From NCBI GenBank assembly GCA_002382735.1, contig DFZN01000044.1, positions 1 through 64,000 of the forward strand: 64,000 bases of DNA, written 5' to 3'. Below, piece after piece: positions 22,839-31,636 of the stretch. Below the pieces are notes generated by a model. It searched no databases, was not told where the DNA came from, and saw nothing but the letters and a program-made list of their open reading frames with translations. The translations under genes and the position numbers were made by a program. The first letter of the stretch is position 1. Every line of letters starts with the position of its first letter. Source of the DNA: a bacterium UBP11_UBA4055. GTDB lineage: Bacteria; UBA4055.

Positions 22839-24526
22839 TTAGACAACCGCATCAGACGCTCGGGCATTAAACGCTAATTCAAGCTTTTCTTTAAGATAGG
22901 ATTTTAAGCAAAATACTTCAATTTTATGAGCTTTTTTCGGATTGTCTAAGAAATAGTGCGTATAATCACCTTCTGAATCAGGCGAAATAATCTGCATTTT
23001 ACGCTCTTCGTTGTTAATGTCTTTTAAAACATCATCGTGCTTAATGTCTGTATCCCAACATACAACACTATGCAGATTTTCAAAAGAATGATTGAATCCT
23101 TTGCTCAGTGTCCTTTTAAATTCTACATAAAAAAGCTTGGCACTTGAGATCGGTGTGTTTTTATCTCCTTTTGCTATTACATCAATTCCGTCATGCGTAT
23201 CGTAATCAATGATATAAAATGGAAAAAGTGTTTCGTGAATTTGTGACAAAATCAAAAAAATTGAAAAGACGCCGCTTTCTCTTTCAGGCTCAACTAGTGT
23301 AATTCCTTTATATTCTGCAATATTAGCCCTGTTGATTTTGTTTATTCGCCATTCAAAATTTTTCTTTTCCTTTTCTGTTGTTTGGTAAGCGTATGCTTCA
23401 TCTTCGAGCCATTCCATTGCTGTCCATTCATCACTTTTTACTATGTTGTCATAAATTTTTCTGACTTCATCTTTCAAGTCCTGAAGTATTTCTGAAGGTG
23501 TGTTATCAATTGAGCCTCTATTTGCTGTTAGGCGCAAATCTTGACAATTAACAAAAGCGTGAAATTTTGTGTATTCCGAACCTTTAAAGGTGATCCACTC
23601 ATTTTTCCGTTGAATTGGCATATAATCTTTACAGAGCCACAATCCATATCTTTCTTGTATTGTATAGGCCCCTTCAGGTGCGCAGTAACCCGGCCGTCTT
23701 ATCATTGTATTATAGTCGTATTTTGCATATCTGCCTTCAAGTCCGAAAATAGCCTGAAATTTTATTTCAGGATAATTTTTTAATGTACCATTCTTTATGA
23801 CTTTTTTTGAATAATAATCTGGTGCCTTGACTAAATAATCGTCAAGAAGTTTATTTATGTTTTTGCTGTCTTCAGGGAAGTAGTGGCCTTGTATAATTTC
23901 CTCGTATTCATTCTGGTCAAGTCCTTGCAAATACAGTTTGGTTCTATTTCTGAATTCTGTAAATTGATTTTCAATGGATCCATGCTTTGTAAACCAAATT
24001 ATATAATCCTTTAAAATCGGATGAGTAAACTTATCACGGCGGTTATTATTGTATCCGAAAATCGTGATTTCTGTACCTTTATCAATGTTGGTTGCAGGCG
24101 TTACCTCAACCTTTGGTATTTCACGATTAAATAATTTTCTGAAAGGTTCTTCCACTATGGCAATTAAACCTTCAGTTCCCGTTGATGTTTTTACTTCGAT
24201 TTTTCTACTATTGAAATAAACTTTAGTGCCATGACCTTTCTCTCCGATGGCACTATCATCGCCTCTTCTAGTTGAATTTCCTAAATCAAAAAAACTCTGG
24301 AGTTGATCAGAATCCATACCATCACCATTGTCCTTAAGAACAATTTTCAGAACTGATTCACCATAATGTTTAACAACTTCAAATGAAATATTAATCTCGC
24401 TACATTTTGCATCATAAGCATTACTTATAGCTTCCCTGACAAGGTCTAAAGATTTGAAAAGTCGTTTGCTATCTCAATAAATTCCTGAGTTTCATCTACC
24501 TTTGGTGTAATTGTGTATGGTTCCAT
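22839..24526 (-). pseudogene. GHKL ATPase gene with a single-base frameshift
   Basis: The true start is ATG 24526-24524 with a GGGGAAG site upstream. The frame runs 25 codons to NDFSN and stops. One frame over, LDLVREAISNAYDA (ATP-binding N box) and LKDNGDGM (G1 box) follow and lead to the long open frame ending at 22839. Restoring one C at 24451 (CTTT to CCTTT) gives NDFSNPLDLVREAISNAYDA, the expected sequence. The whole protein would be about 560 residues: GHKL ATPase at 20-220, then an unrecognised C-terminal region. It could be a real mutation or an assembly error. Starting at 24317 would lose the ATP site. Confidence 0.75.
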
Positions 24527-24617
24527 TTCTTCCCCTACTGTTTATTTTTTTTCGATTTTCTCATTGGTTTGAATTTACTTGAAATCATCTCCCAAATCAA
24601 GAGTAATTTCGATGAAA

Positions 24618-25670
24618 TCACACATCAAAAGCAAGGCTTCTCCAAAATTCATTAAAGAAATCTTTACAAGTTACAGTTGGAAGACTAAGACTTACATAGC
24701 TATCATGAATATCGAAATATTCAGAAAGCTCATTTTTAATTACGCTTTGGTCTTGTAAAGAAATATTGTATGTCGTGCCATAGCATTCAGGATTGATTCC
24801 ACCACTCGTTGTAATATACGGTTTTATCAATTCCATGTTTATTTTATGATAAGCGAAGCCCAAGAAAACTAGTTTGTTGGCCAATCCGGTCTTTTCTCTG
24901 ATTTCTTTTATATCGCTTGACTCAGGATCTACACCCTCGGTGAATGTTTTAATCCTTTTGGATAATTCTAAAAGTTTATCCGGTGCAGGATTTCCTCCGT
25001 AGCCAAGATTTTCTCCAGCTCTGTTTAGCAACAATCCTACATCTCCGTAAGGGTGATAAATTTCTAATTGTTCCAGAATTTCATAAGTCTCCAAAACATT
25101 CACATCGTAGTACTGCTGTAATGCGTAATAAAGAAATTGTTCAACGCATCTATCATAGTTGAAAATCACTAGGGTTACATTTTTAAATCTATCTTTCAAA
25201 TCTTCCTTAGTACAATTTTCGGTCAGTAGTTTAAAAAAAGGTAGATACCATGTATTTTTTAACTTTTTAAAATCAAGCCCATTCCCTCTTGAATTGTAAT
25301 TGGCAAGCAAGCTTTTACCTTCTGATTCTAAAATCGCCTTTACTATTGCCAGTTTACTGCATAATTCGATCTCCTCATTACCTCTTTGAGAATCTATATA
25401 ATTGTCAATTGATATAGCTAAAGTTAATGCTTTTGATATCCTTCTTGATTCTTTAAGGTAATTGTTGTAAGCAGAATTATCACGGCCAATATTTTTAGTA
25501 TGTATCTTCAATGCTTCTGAAATATTGAAATCACCACTTTCTAGTCTGAATCCTCCTTCATATCTTATATCAAGTAATCGAGAAATATTCTCTTTAAGCT
25601 CTTCACCTACAGGCATGTTTACTTCTTTACTTGCACCAGCCCCAATAACGAAAACTATTCTTTTAGTCAT
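24618..25670 (-). CDS. SIR2-like domain protein
   Basis: 350 residues. The N-terminal KRIVFVIGAGASKEVNMPVG with GAGAS at 10-14 is the nucleotide-binding loop of SIR2-like proteins; further motifs are LVIFNYDR near 170 and the histidine in IYHPYG near 210. In defence systems such as Thoeris, SIR2 domains hydrolyse NAD to halt infection. It follows the HNH gene with a 4-bp gap and is the last gene of the TIR-ATPase-HNH-SIR2 cluster. Confidence 0.7.
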   Translation of the reverse strand: MTKRIVFVIGAGASKEVNMPVGEELKENISRLLDIRYEGGFRLESGDFNISEALKIHTKNIGRDNSAYNNYLKESRRISKALTLAISIDNYIDSQRGNEEIELCSKLAIVKAILESEGKSLLANYNSRGNGLDFKKLKNTWYLPFFKLLTENCTKEDLKDRFKNVTLVIFNYDRCVEQFLYYALQQYYDVNVLETYEILEQLEIYHPYGDVGLLLNRAGENLGYGGNPAPDKLLELSKRIKTFTEGVDPESSDIKEIREKTGLANKLVFLGFAYHKINMELIKPYITTSGGINPECYGTTYNISLQDQSVIKNELSEYFDIHDSYVSLSLPTVTCKDFFNEFWRSLAFDV

Positions 25671-25674
25671 ACTT

Positions 25675-26622
25675 TTAGTTCTCCTCAGTTAGAGTAAGTA
25701 TATCGTGATGTAATTTGGCCAAAGGTCGCATGTGAAAATGTTCAGGATCAAGAATGACTCCAAATATATCTTTTTTTAAATTCTCATCATTTACACTCAT
25801 TATACTTGCCATTTCTTCTATTCGGGTATCCGGATATTTATCTCTTAAATTACATAGTTTCTTTACATAATCATTGTGCGTAGCATATTGTTCATTTATT
25901 TTTAAAGCTTGAATTAAATCTGAATATTCTTCATGTTCTAGCCTTGGTTTGAAACTATCATGGTCTATAATCCAAAATTTAATCTTATGCAATTTGAATG
26001 ATTCATCATAAGGTGATTTACATTTCACTTCGCTTTGATTCTTTAACATTGTATTGCAGGTCATACATACAGGCACTAAATTATAAAATGAATAAGTTAT
26101 TATAGGTGATTTTGCTTTATAATAGAAATGATCCAAAGAGTAAGTTCTACTTCCATTTTCTAACTCATTAATAAAGTTGCGATTACAAAAATAACAACTT
26201 TCTAATTCAATATGATCATCATACCAATTTTTAATTCTATTTGTGACTCCTCCACTCCATATAAATAATTTTTGATATATTTCAACAGCTTGCATATTTA
26301 AGTAAAGATCAGTAAAATTATCTGAATTAATATATTCATATAGCACATTTGGTTCAGCGCACAAAACTTTTTTGAATAAATTCCGATAATCATCTTGGTT
26401 AACTAAATTATTATCTCTATCAAAAAAGTCTCTATGATTTTCTATGCTATTTTGGAATTCTGTATTTATAGAGGATATTTCATATGCAATCGCGTAGATT
26501 TTCCCTTTTCTTTTTATATCTCCAAAAACAAAATCCTCACTATTAAAATTGTAATTTAATATGTCATTGGCATAAGAATCAATACTAAAAACAGATTCTT
26601 CCTTAAAGATTACTTTCAACAT
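25675..26622 (-). CDS. HNH endonuclease, PtuB-like
   Basis: 315 residues. The nuclease centre is CYFC (143-146), SLDHFYYKAK with D164-H165, N181 in FYNLVPVC, and CMTC (186-189): a zinc-stabilised HNH fold. The N-terminal 140 residues are not recognised. It starts 2 bp after the SMC-like ATPase, the arrangement of PtuA-PtuB in Septu, where the ATPase controls the nuclease. Relation to Septu is by architecture, not by a sequence match I can verify. Confidence 0.7.
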   Translation of the reverse strand: MLKVIFKEESVFSIDSYANDILNYNFNSEDFVFGDIKRKGKIYAIAYEISSINTEFQNSIENHRDFFDRDNNLVNQDDYRNLFKKVLCAEPNVLYEYINSDNFTDLYLNMQAVEIYQKLFIWSGGVTNRIKNWYDDHIELESCYFCNRNFINELENGSRTYSLDHFYYKAKSPIITYSFYNLVPVCMTCNTMLKNQSEVKCKSPYDESFKLHKIKFWIIDHDSFKPRLEHEEYSDLIQALKINEQYATHNDYVKKLCNLRDKYPDTRIEEMASIMSVNDENLKKDIFGVILDPEHFHMRPLAKLHHDILTLTEEN

Positions 26623-26624
26623 AA

Positions 26625-28526
26625 TTAACTCTTTAACTTTTTATTTATGAATTCAATAGACTTTTCAATTTGGTCTTTTAAATATTTTTCACCAATATTT
26701 TTACTTATAAGTGAGAAATAGTTAATAAAAGTTATTCCTTTTTTATATTCACCGTAAAATTTTTGCCTTAACTCTTCTATTATTTGTGCATCATTTTTAG
26801 ATAAGTCTACTTCTTTTAAAAAATCAAAAAATTCCTTTAATTGCACACGAGCATATTCTCCGATATAGCTATTAAGAAAAAAACCATTTTTATAAAGATC
26901 AAAAATATTAGCAGCAAAATAATTTTCAGTTGGATTAATCTGAATAGGCATTTCTTTATCATCCTTTGATAAAAGTATTATATTACTTGAAGGCATATCA
27001 GATGCTATAAATGGAGAGTGTGATGTGAGGATTAAATGTAAATTGCAGTTTTTAAAAAATATTTCAGTATTAAATACATTTGTAATCGTATTTAAAAATT
27101 TCCTTTGCCATTCAGGATGTAAAAGGTAATCGGGTTCATCCATTAAAATATGTATTTCTTTACCTTTGATTGATTTTCTCTTTTCTTCGTTATCTAATAA
27201 AGTATAAAACATCGAGAAGAAAGTTAACATTGCTTTTTCTCCTGAAGAAAGACCTTTCCAATCAATTAACATGAATCCCGAATCAGGTAGCAATCTAATT
27301 CCTTCAACTATCGTATTTAATACCTTCTTTTCTTCTTTTAATCTTATAGTAAAATTATTATAAGATTGTATCTTCGGATTATTGGTTTTTATTATATCAA
27401 TAAGTAATTGATAGTATGAACTGTAAAACTTATAACCGTTCGTAAGAATTAGCTTTGATTTAGGATTTTTCTTTATGCGAGAGTTTTCATCAAGATATAA
27501 TTTGAAAAATGACATAATTCTTTCTTTTAAACTACGACCATATATTTTGTTACATTCAACCATATCATCGTCATGGTTTGTTCCATCTTTTATAAAAACA
27601 TGATAAAATAACATGCTAAAAAATTGAGTAAGAATTGCATCTTCATAATCATCTTTATAGTCATTTTTTAATGGTGTTATGACTTTATGATAAATTTCCA
27701 AATAATCCTTGCCTCTATGAACTTTTTCAGATTCCAAACGCACTGTCTCGGAATAATCAACATTTATACCGATTTTAATATATTCAGGTATTTTAAGATC
27801 TTCAATCTCTAAACCTAACTTTTCCTTCTCATATATAAAATTAAGACATTTAAGTACTAAGTATTGTTCTAAACTTTGAGTTAAGTTTTCATTAGGTTTC
27901 AACAACAACCAATCTTTAAAATCTCTACTATTTATAATAGCGTCAATAGAAATGTTATTTTTATACGCACTTTCGTAACCATTAAAATCACTACGATTAA
28001 GAAATATGTTACTATAAAAAATCATATTATCTTGTGATAGTGCTTGATATTTCATACCGGGTAGTGCTTGCTCAATATTATTGTATAAGTATAAATCATC
28101 TGTTAAGGTAAGGCTATATTTCTTTAATGATTGTATCTTAGCTAACTCTTTAGACTTTTTACATATATAAAAAGCTTTATTAGACCATAAATAAAATTCT
28201 TCATTTTCTTTATAAACTAGTATTGCTTTATCTTCAACTGGAAAAGTCCATTTTTCTTCCAATCTGTACAATCCAGAAATTATTGTAGATTTACCAACGC
28301 CATTTTTTCCAATAATTGCTGTTATATTTTTAACTGCATTTCCTTGTGAATTTGTAAAAAATTCAGGAATGTAATTTTCATTCTTACTGCATATTAGAAT
28401 ATCTTTCCCATCTTTATTTATTACACTAAAAATAAACTCACTTCCAAAATTAAAACATGCAATCTTGTCAGAGTTTTGCAAACATCCAAAAGCAGGATGA
28501 TCTTTTGTCCACAAAAATACAATCAT
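26625..28526 (-). CDS. SMC/ABC-type ATPase, PtuA-like
   Basis: 633 residues. Walker A GKNGVGKS at 73-80, ABC signature LSSGEKAML and Walker B HILMDEPDYLLHPEW in the last third, then LILTSHSPFIASDMP: an OLD/AAA_15-like ATPase. The middle is a long helical insertion. It sits between DUF1883-TIR (21 bp upstream) and the HNH nuclease (2 bp downstream). It probably senses or gates the nuclease, as in Septu, Gabija and retron-associated systems. Confidence 0.75.
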   Translation of the reverse strand: MIVFLWTKDHPAFGCLQNSDKIACFNFGSEFIFSVINKDGKDILICSKNENYIPEFFTNSQGNAVKNITAIIGKNGVGKSTIISGLYRLEEKWTFPVEDKAILVYKENEEFYLWSNKAFYICKKSKELAKIQSLKKYSLTLTDDLYLYNNIEQALPGMKYQALSQDNMIFYSNIFLNRSDFNGYESAYKNNISIDAIINSRDFKDWLLLKPNENLTQSLEQYLVLKCLNFIYEKEKLGLEIEDLKIPEYIKIGINVDYSETVRLESEKVHRGKDYLEIYHKVITPLKNDYKDDYEDAILTQFFSMLFYHVFIKDGTNHDDDMVECNKIYGRSLKERIMSFFKLYLDENSRIKKNPKSKLILTNGYKFYSSYYQLLIDIIKTNNPKIQSYNNFTIRLKEEKKVLNTIVEGIRLLPDSGFMLIDWKGLSSGEKAMLTFFSMFYTLLDNEEKRKSIKGKEIHILMDEPDYLLHPEWQRKFLNTITNVFNTEIFFKNCNLHLILTSHSPFIASDMPSSNIILLSKDDKEMPIQINPTENYFAANIFDLYKNGFFLNSYIGEYARVQLKEFFDFLKEVDLSKNDAQIIEELRQKFYGEYKKGITFINYFSLISKNIGEKYLKDQIEKSIEFINKKLKS

Positions 28527-28547
28527 TTATCACACCTTTTAACAAAT

Positions 28548-29321
28548 TCAATGATCTTTTATCACTTCAGTAATCTCATCTGCAATTTCTTTAATTGTAA
28601 ACGTAGCTGTATTTCTGGCTAGTTTATCTGCTAAAGAGGGACTATAATCTATTACTTCCTGTTTTGTGATTTTATGCCATATTGGCAATAGAATCTGTTC
28701 CCCACTAACAGCTTTAGTTATTATTCCATCCAATTCGTAATTCGTCCACCCTTTATTAATGAAATTTTTAGAGAGAACAACTATTCCGAATCTACTATTT
28801 GCTAACCCTTTATCTATTTTTCTTCTCAAACTATCACCGATTTTTAGCTCAAATTCATCATACCATACTTTTAAATTATTTAATTGAAGCTGGTTCGCTA
28901 AAGGTCTTACAATATCATCTTTATCTTCTGAAGCATGAGAAATAAAGACATCGTACTTTCTTATTATATTGTCATCATTTTGATTAGGTGGAACTTCTCT
29001 GTCTCGTACTAATGAAGGAACACTTGATAAAGGCGCTTCTTTTGCACTAGGTAACAAACCAGGTAAAACTCTTAAATTGTATTTTATTTGCCCGCTATGT
29101 CCACCTAAATCTAAAACAACATACCATCTACCACTTCTAGGCACATTGAGTTTAAATGGTGAGCTTGTTACATATCCTCCGTAATAATTATGTCTTTTCC
29201 CACTTTTATAATTTGAAAAATTCGAACTATCTACTAATCTTACATTTGCTGCACTTCCTAGAGTAACCTCTACGATTTCTCCTCCATTTAATTGCCCTAA
29301 ATCACTATATAAAAACTGCAT
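28548..29321 (-). CDS. DUF1883-TIR fusion protein
   Basis: 257 residues. Residues 1-88 are a DUF1883 domain (beta-rich, ending GGHSGQIKYNLRVLP). Residues 121-257 are a TIR domain: RKYDVFISHASEDKD, LKVWYDEFELKIGDSLRRKI, and GWTNYELDGI with the catalytic glutamate at 196. Bacterial TIR domains cleave NAD or make cyclic ADP-ribose signals. A GGAGGTG ribosome site supports the start. It sits directly behind an orphan hsdS tail and heads the cluster, so TIR and SIR2 occur at opposite ends of one putative operon. Confidence 0.8.
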   Translation of the reverse strand: MQFLYSDLGQLNGGEIVEVTLGSAANVRLVDSSNFSNYKSGKRHNYYGGYVTSSPFKLNVPRSGRWYVVLDLGGHSGQIKYNLRVLPGLLPSAKEAPLSSVPSLVRDREVPPNQNDDNIIRKYDVFISHASEDKDDIVRPLANQLQLNNLKVWYDEFELKIGDSLRRKIDKGLANSRFGIVVLSKNFINKGWTNYELDGIITKAVSGEQILLPIWHKITKQEVIDYSPSLADKLARNTATFTIKEIADEITEVIKDH

Positions 29322-29334
29322 TTTTCACCTCCAT

Positions 29335-29440
29335 TTACACAAACATTCCTTGCAGCAATCCCTTCTTAAATTCTTTTAGCAAAGCGAACGAACTTATGGA
29401 TTGCATGCTCAATTCTTGCCCTTCAATCAATCAGACTTCT
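29335..29440 (-). pseudogene. hsdS: Orphan 3' end of a hsdS gene
   Basis: On the minus strand this reads ...KEFKKGLLQGMFV and stop, identical in its last residues to the end of the hsdS gene at 30339. About 100 bases match with some divergence further upstream. The stop lies 14 bp before the DUF1883-TIR start. With the intact hsdS tail it forms direct repeats bracketing the formylglycine-enzyme-fold gene. Confidence 0.8.
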
Positions 29441-29477
29441 TTTTCTTCTAGAAAAAAAACAAAGGGTAACGCTTGCG

Positions 29478-30290
29478 CTATTTAGTCCTTGCAACACGAA
29501 AGCCGAAGGAGTTGAACCTGAGGCCGGGGACGTCGTCGTAGCTGTAGGCGACGAAGCAGTAGTAGTTTAAGGTGTACCACGACCCACCCCGAAGAACACG
29601 GTTTATGCCTTCTGTGTGCCAGTCCCAGCACCATTCCCATACATTCCCGCTCATGTCATGAATTCCAAGTTCGTTCGGCTGCTTAGTACCTACAAGATGG
29701 GTCTTTGAACCAGAATTAGCCTTGTACCAAGCTACATCGCCAACATTGTCACTGCCGCTGTATTTATAATCTCTGCTCCGATTACCGCCTCTCGCCGCAT
29801 ATTCCCATTCATCTTCGATCGGCAAACGATAACCGTTCGCTTTAAAATTGCATAGAATATTGTCTCCGCTACCGCTATAACATTTCTGCAATCCTTCCAT
29901 TTCGCTAAGTTTATTACAGAACTCAACCACATCATACCAGCTTACTTGCTCTACAGGAAGATTATCGCCTTTAAAATAGCACGGATTATCACCCATGACT
30001 GTTTTCCACTGCGCCTGAGTTACCTGATATTTTCCAATGTAAAAATCAGATATAGTTACTTTATTACGAACCTGAAATGCCCCGCCTTCAACAAGAACTA
30101 TTTCTATTCCTTCAGACGATAAAATACTCGTCGGATTTGGTTTGTAATTTTCTCTTGCCTTCAATAGCTCTTCGTTGAATTTTTCCTGACTAAGTATTCC
30201 GGATTCGTAAAGTGGTATCAAGTCTTCAACATCCGAATAGTATGGTAAAGATTTTATAGCATTTAATTGTTCTTCTGTTAGTTTAGGCAT
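29478..30290 (-). CDS. FGE-sulfatase-fold protein with variable C-terminus
   Basis: 270 residues. The first 65 are a helical lead. From about 38 on it is the formylglycine-generating-enzyme (SUMF1) C-type lectin fold: FYIGKYQVTQAQWKTVMGDN, LPVEQVSWYDVVEFCNKLSE, YRLPIEDEWEYAARGG, GIHDMSGNVWEWCWDW, and RVLRGGSW near the end. These domains often serve as the target proteins of diversity-generating retroelements, where they bind ligands. The codons after RGGSW strongly suggest that use here (see 29502-29576). An AGGAGG site supports the start. It has no signal peptide, so it acts inside the cell. Formylglycine enzyme activity is unlikely. Confidence 0.8.
   Translation of the reverse strand: MPKLTEEQLNAIKSLPYYSDVEDLIPLYESGILSQEKFNEELLKARENYKPNPTSILSSEGIEIVLVEGGAFQVRNKVTISDFYIGKYQVTQAQWKTVMGDNPCYFKGDNLPVEQVSWYDVVEFCNKLSEMEGLQKCYSGSGDNILCNFKANGYRLPIEDEWEYAARGGNRSRDYKYSGSDNVGDVAWYKANSGSKTHLVGTKQPNELGIHDMSGNVWEWCWDWHTEGINRVLRGGSWYTLNYYCFVAYSYDDVPGLRFNSFGFRVARTK
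29502..29576 (-). other. Probable DGR variable region
   Basis: These 25 codons, directly after RGGSW and before FRVA, are TAC, ACC, TTA, AAC, TAC, TAC, TGC, TTC, GTC, GCC and so on: 23 of 25 end in C, while first and second bases vary freely. The rest of the gene prefers A or T in third position. Diversity-generating retroelements change A residues of AAC codons in a template, giving just this NNC pattern in the C-terminal lectin-fold segment. No template repeat or reverse transcriptase was seen in this window. Confidence 0.7.
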
Positions 30291-30338
30291 ATATAATCAT
30301 CCTCCTACTAATTATTCTTCCCTTCTTTATTTCACCTT

Positions 30339-31625
30339 TTAAACAAACATACCTTGCAACAATCCTTTCTTAAATTCTTTTAGCCTAGCTAATTCTTTGT
30401 TGATATGCTCAATTCTCGTATCTAAATCAATTAGAAAATCAGCTATCTTTTTTTGTTCTTCTAATACAGGTAGCATAATTTCAAGTTCAGAAATGGCTTT
30501 CTTAGAAATTCCAAAAACAGAGATGCCTTGTGCTAATTTCATAATTTGGTCTTTTACATATGGAGAACTTAAGTAGTGTCCATTGTAACCTAAAGCCATT
30601 TTAGCCTTGAATCTAACATGAATAGTATGCAGTCCGGCTAGTATTTTCTCTTTGCTCATGTTTGTTATTTCTATGCACTTCCCTATATCCTTCGTATCCT
30701 CAGAAGCATCGGCAAATATAATGTCACCATTTTGACAGAAATTAATATTGTTATATTTTTCTATGTTTACATCTTCGTTTATATATGGGATTAAGGCTGA
30801 TTTGACATTCAAAATTGAAGGATATCGCATGTGTATATCACCGTAATGTATATTTTGTACCTGTCCAGCCTTATAATTCATACATTCTCTTGAAAATGAA
30901 TTTGTTTGTATGAATTCCGCCACATCCCCAAGCCTCTTTTCTTCCCAGTCAGGGTAATTTTTCCCTTTTTCATCTTTGAAGCGGATTTTCTGCGAGAAGA
31001 TTTTTTGCATTGCTCCTTTTTTGTACTGTTCGGTGAGTTGTTTTTTGCGGGCGAGTTTTTCGATTTTCGTGTCTATGTCGGAAAGGAATTCTGCGATCTT
31101 GTTTTGCTCTGGCAAAGAAGGAATATAGAAGGAAAAATTACCCATCTGTTGCAAATTCAAATTAGGTTGTGCGCCTACACTAATGCTTTCTAAAATATAT
31201 TTTCTCATAACTTCAGATTGCAAAATATGTAAAATGTAATTCAATGAAGAGTAATCTTTGAGTCTTATTATTGATAATGCCTGATTTGTGTTAGCTGGTA
31301 AATTTTCTTTCTTTACAACAGCAACTTTACCGATTGTAGCACCAGCTATAGCAAATAAAATATCATTTTCTTTTAAAACAGACCTGTTTAAAGCACCAAA
31401 ATGCACATCGTTATCTATATATAAACATTTTTCATTTACAATATTAGCACCATCTAAGCTCTCAATTTTAATGAATTTTACACCTTCTTTACTAAAATAA
31501 TTTGGAGTAGTGCCTTTTGTAATCAATGCTGAATAATCTTTTAGTCTCTTCTCCTTCCACTCTCCTGTGAAGCCGGGGAAGCGGAGTTTTGGTTGTTTTG
31601 TGTTTTTATCTGAATGGCTTTTCAT
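30339..31625 (-). CDS. hsdS: Type I restriction specificity subunit HsdS
   Basis: 428 residues with the usual two-fold build. Target domain 1 begins at KLRFPGFTGEWKEKRLKDYS and is followed by a conserved spacer (LPEQNKIAEFLSDIDTKIEK). Target domain 2 begins YPDWEEKRLGDVAEFIQTNS and ends with a second spacer (LEEQKKIADFLIDLDTRIEH). It recognises the split DNA target for the HsdM/HsdR complex. It is separated from hsdM by a DUF1016 gene and an unknown gene. A second hsdS tail at 29335 suggests past shuffling of specificity genes. Confidence 0.9.
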   Translation of the reverse strand: MKSHSDKNTKQPKLRFPGFTGEWKEKRLKDYSALITKGTTPNYFSKEGVKFIKIESLDGANIVNEKCLYIDNDVHFGALNRSVLKENDILFAIAGATIGKVAVVKKENLPANTNQALSIIRLKDYSSLNYILHILQSEVMRKYILESISVGAQPNLNLQQMGNFSFYIPSLPEQNKIAEFLSDIDTKIEKLARKKQLTEQYKKGAMQKIFSQKIRFKDEKGKNYPDWEEKRLGDVAEFIQTNSFSRECMNYKAGQVQNIHYGDIHMRYPSILNVKSALIPYINEDVNIEKYNNINFCQNGDIIFADASEDTKDIGKCIEITNMSKEKILAGLHTIHVRFKAKMALGYNGHYLSSPYVKDQIMKLAQGISVFGISKKAISELEIMLPVLEEQKKIADFLIDLDTRIEHINKELARLKEFKKGLLQGMFV

Positions 31626-31636
31626 TATTCCTGTTC

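Noticed and set aside
24318..24526. Annotating the GHKL gene with a start at 24317
   Set aside because: The ATP-binding N box and G1 box lie upstream in the same reading direction; the real start is 24526 and one base is missing in between.
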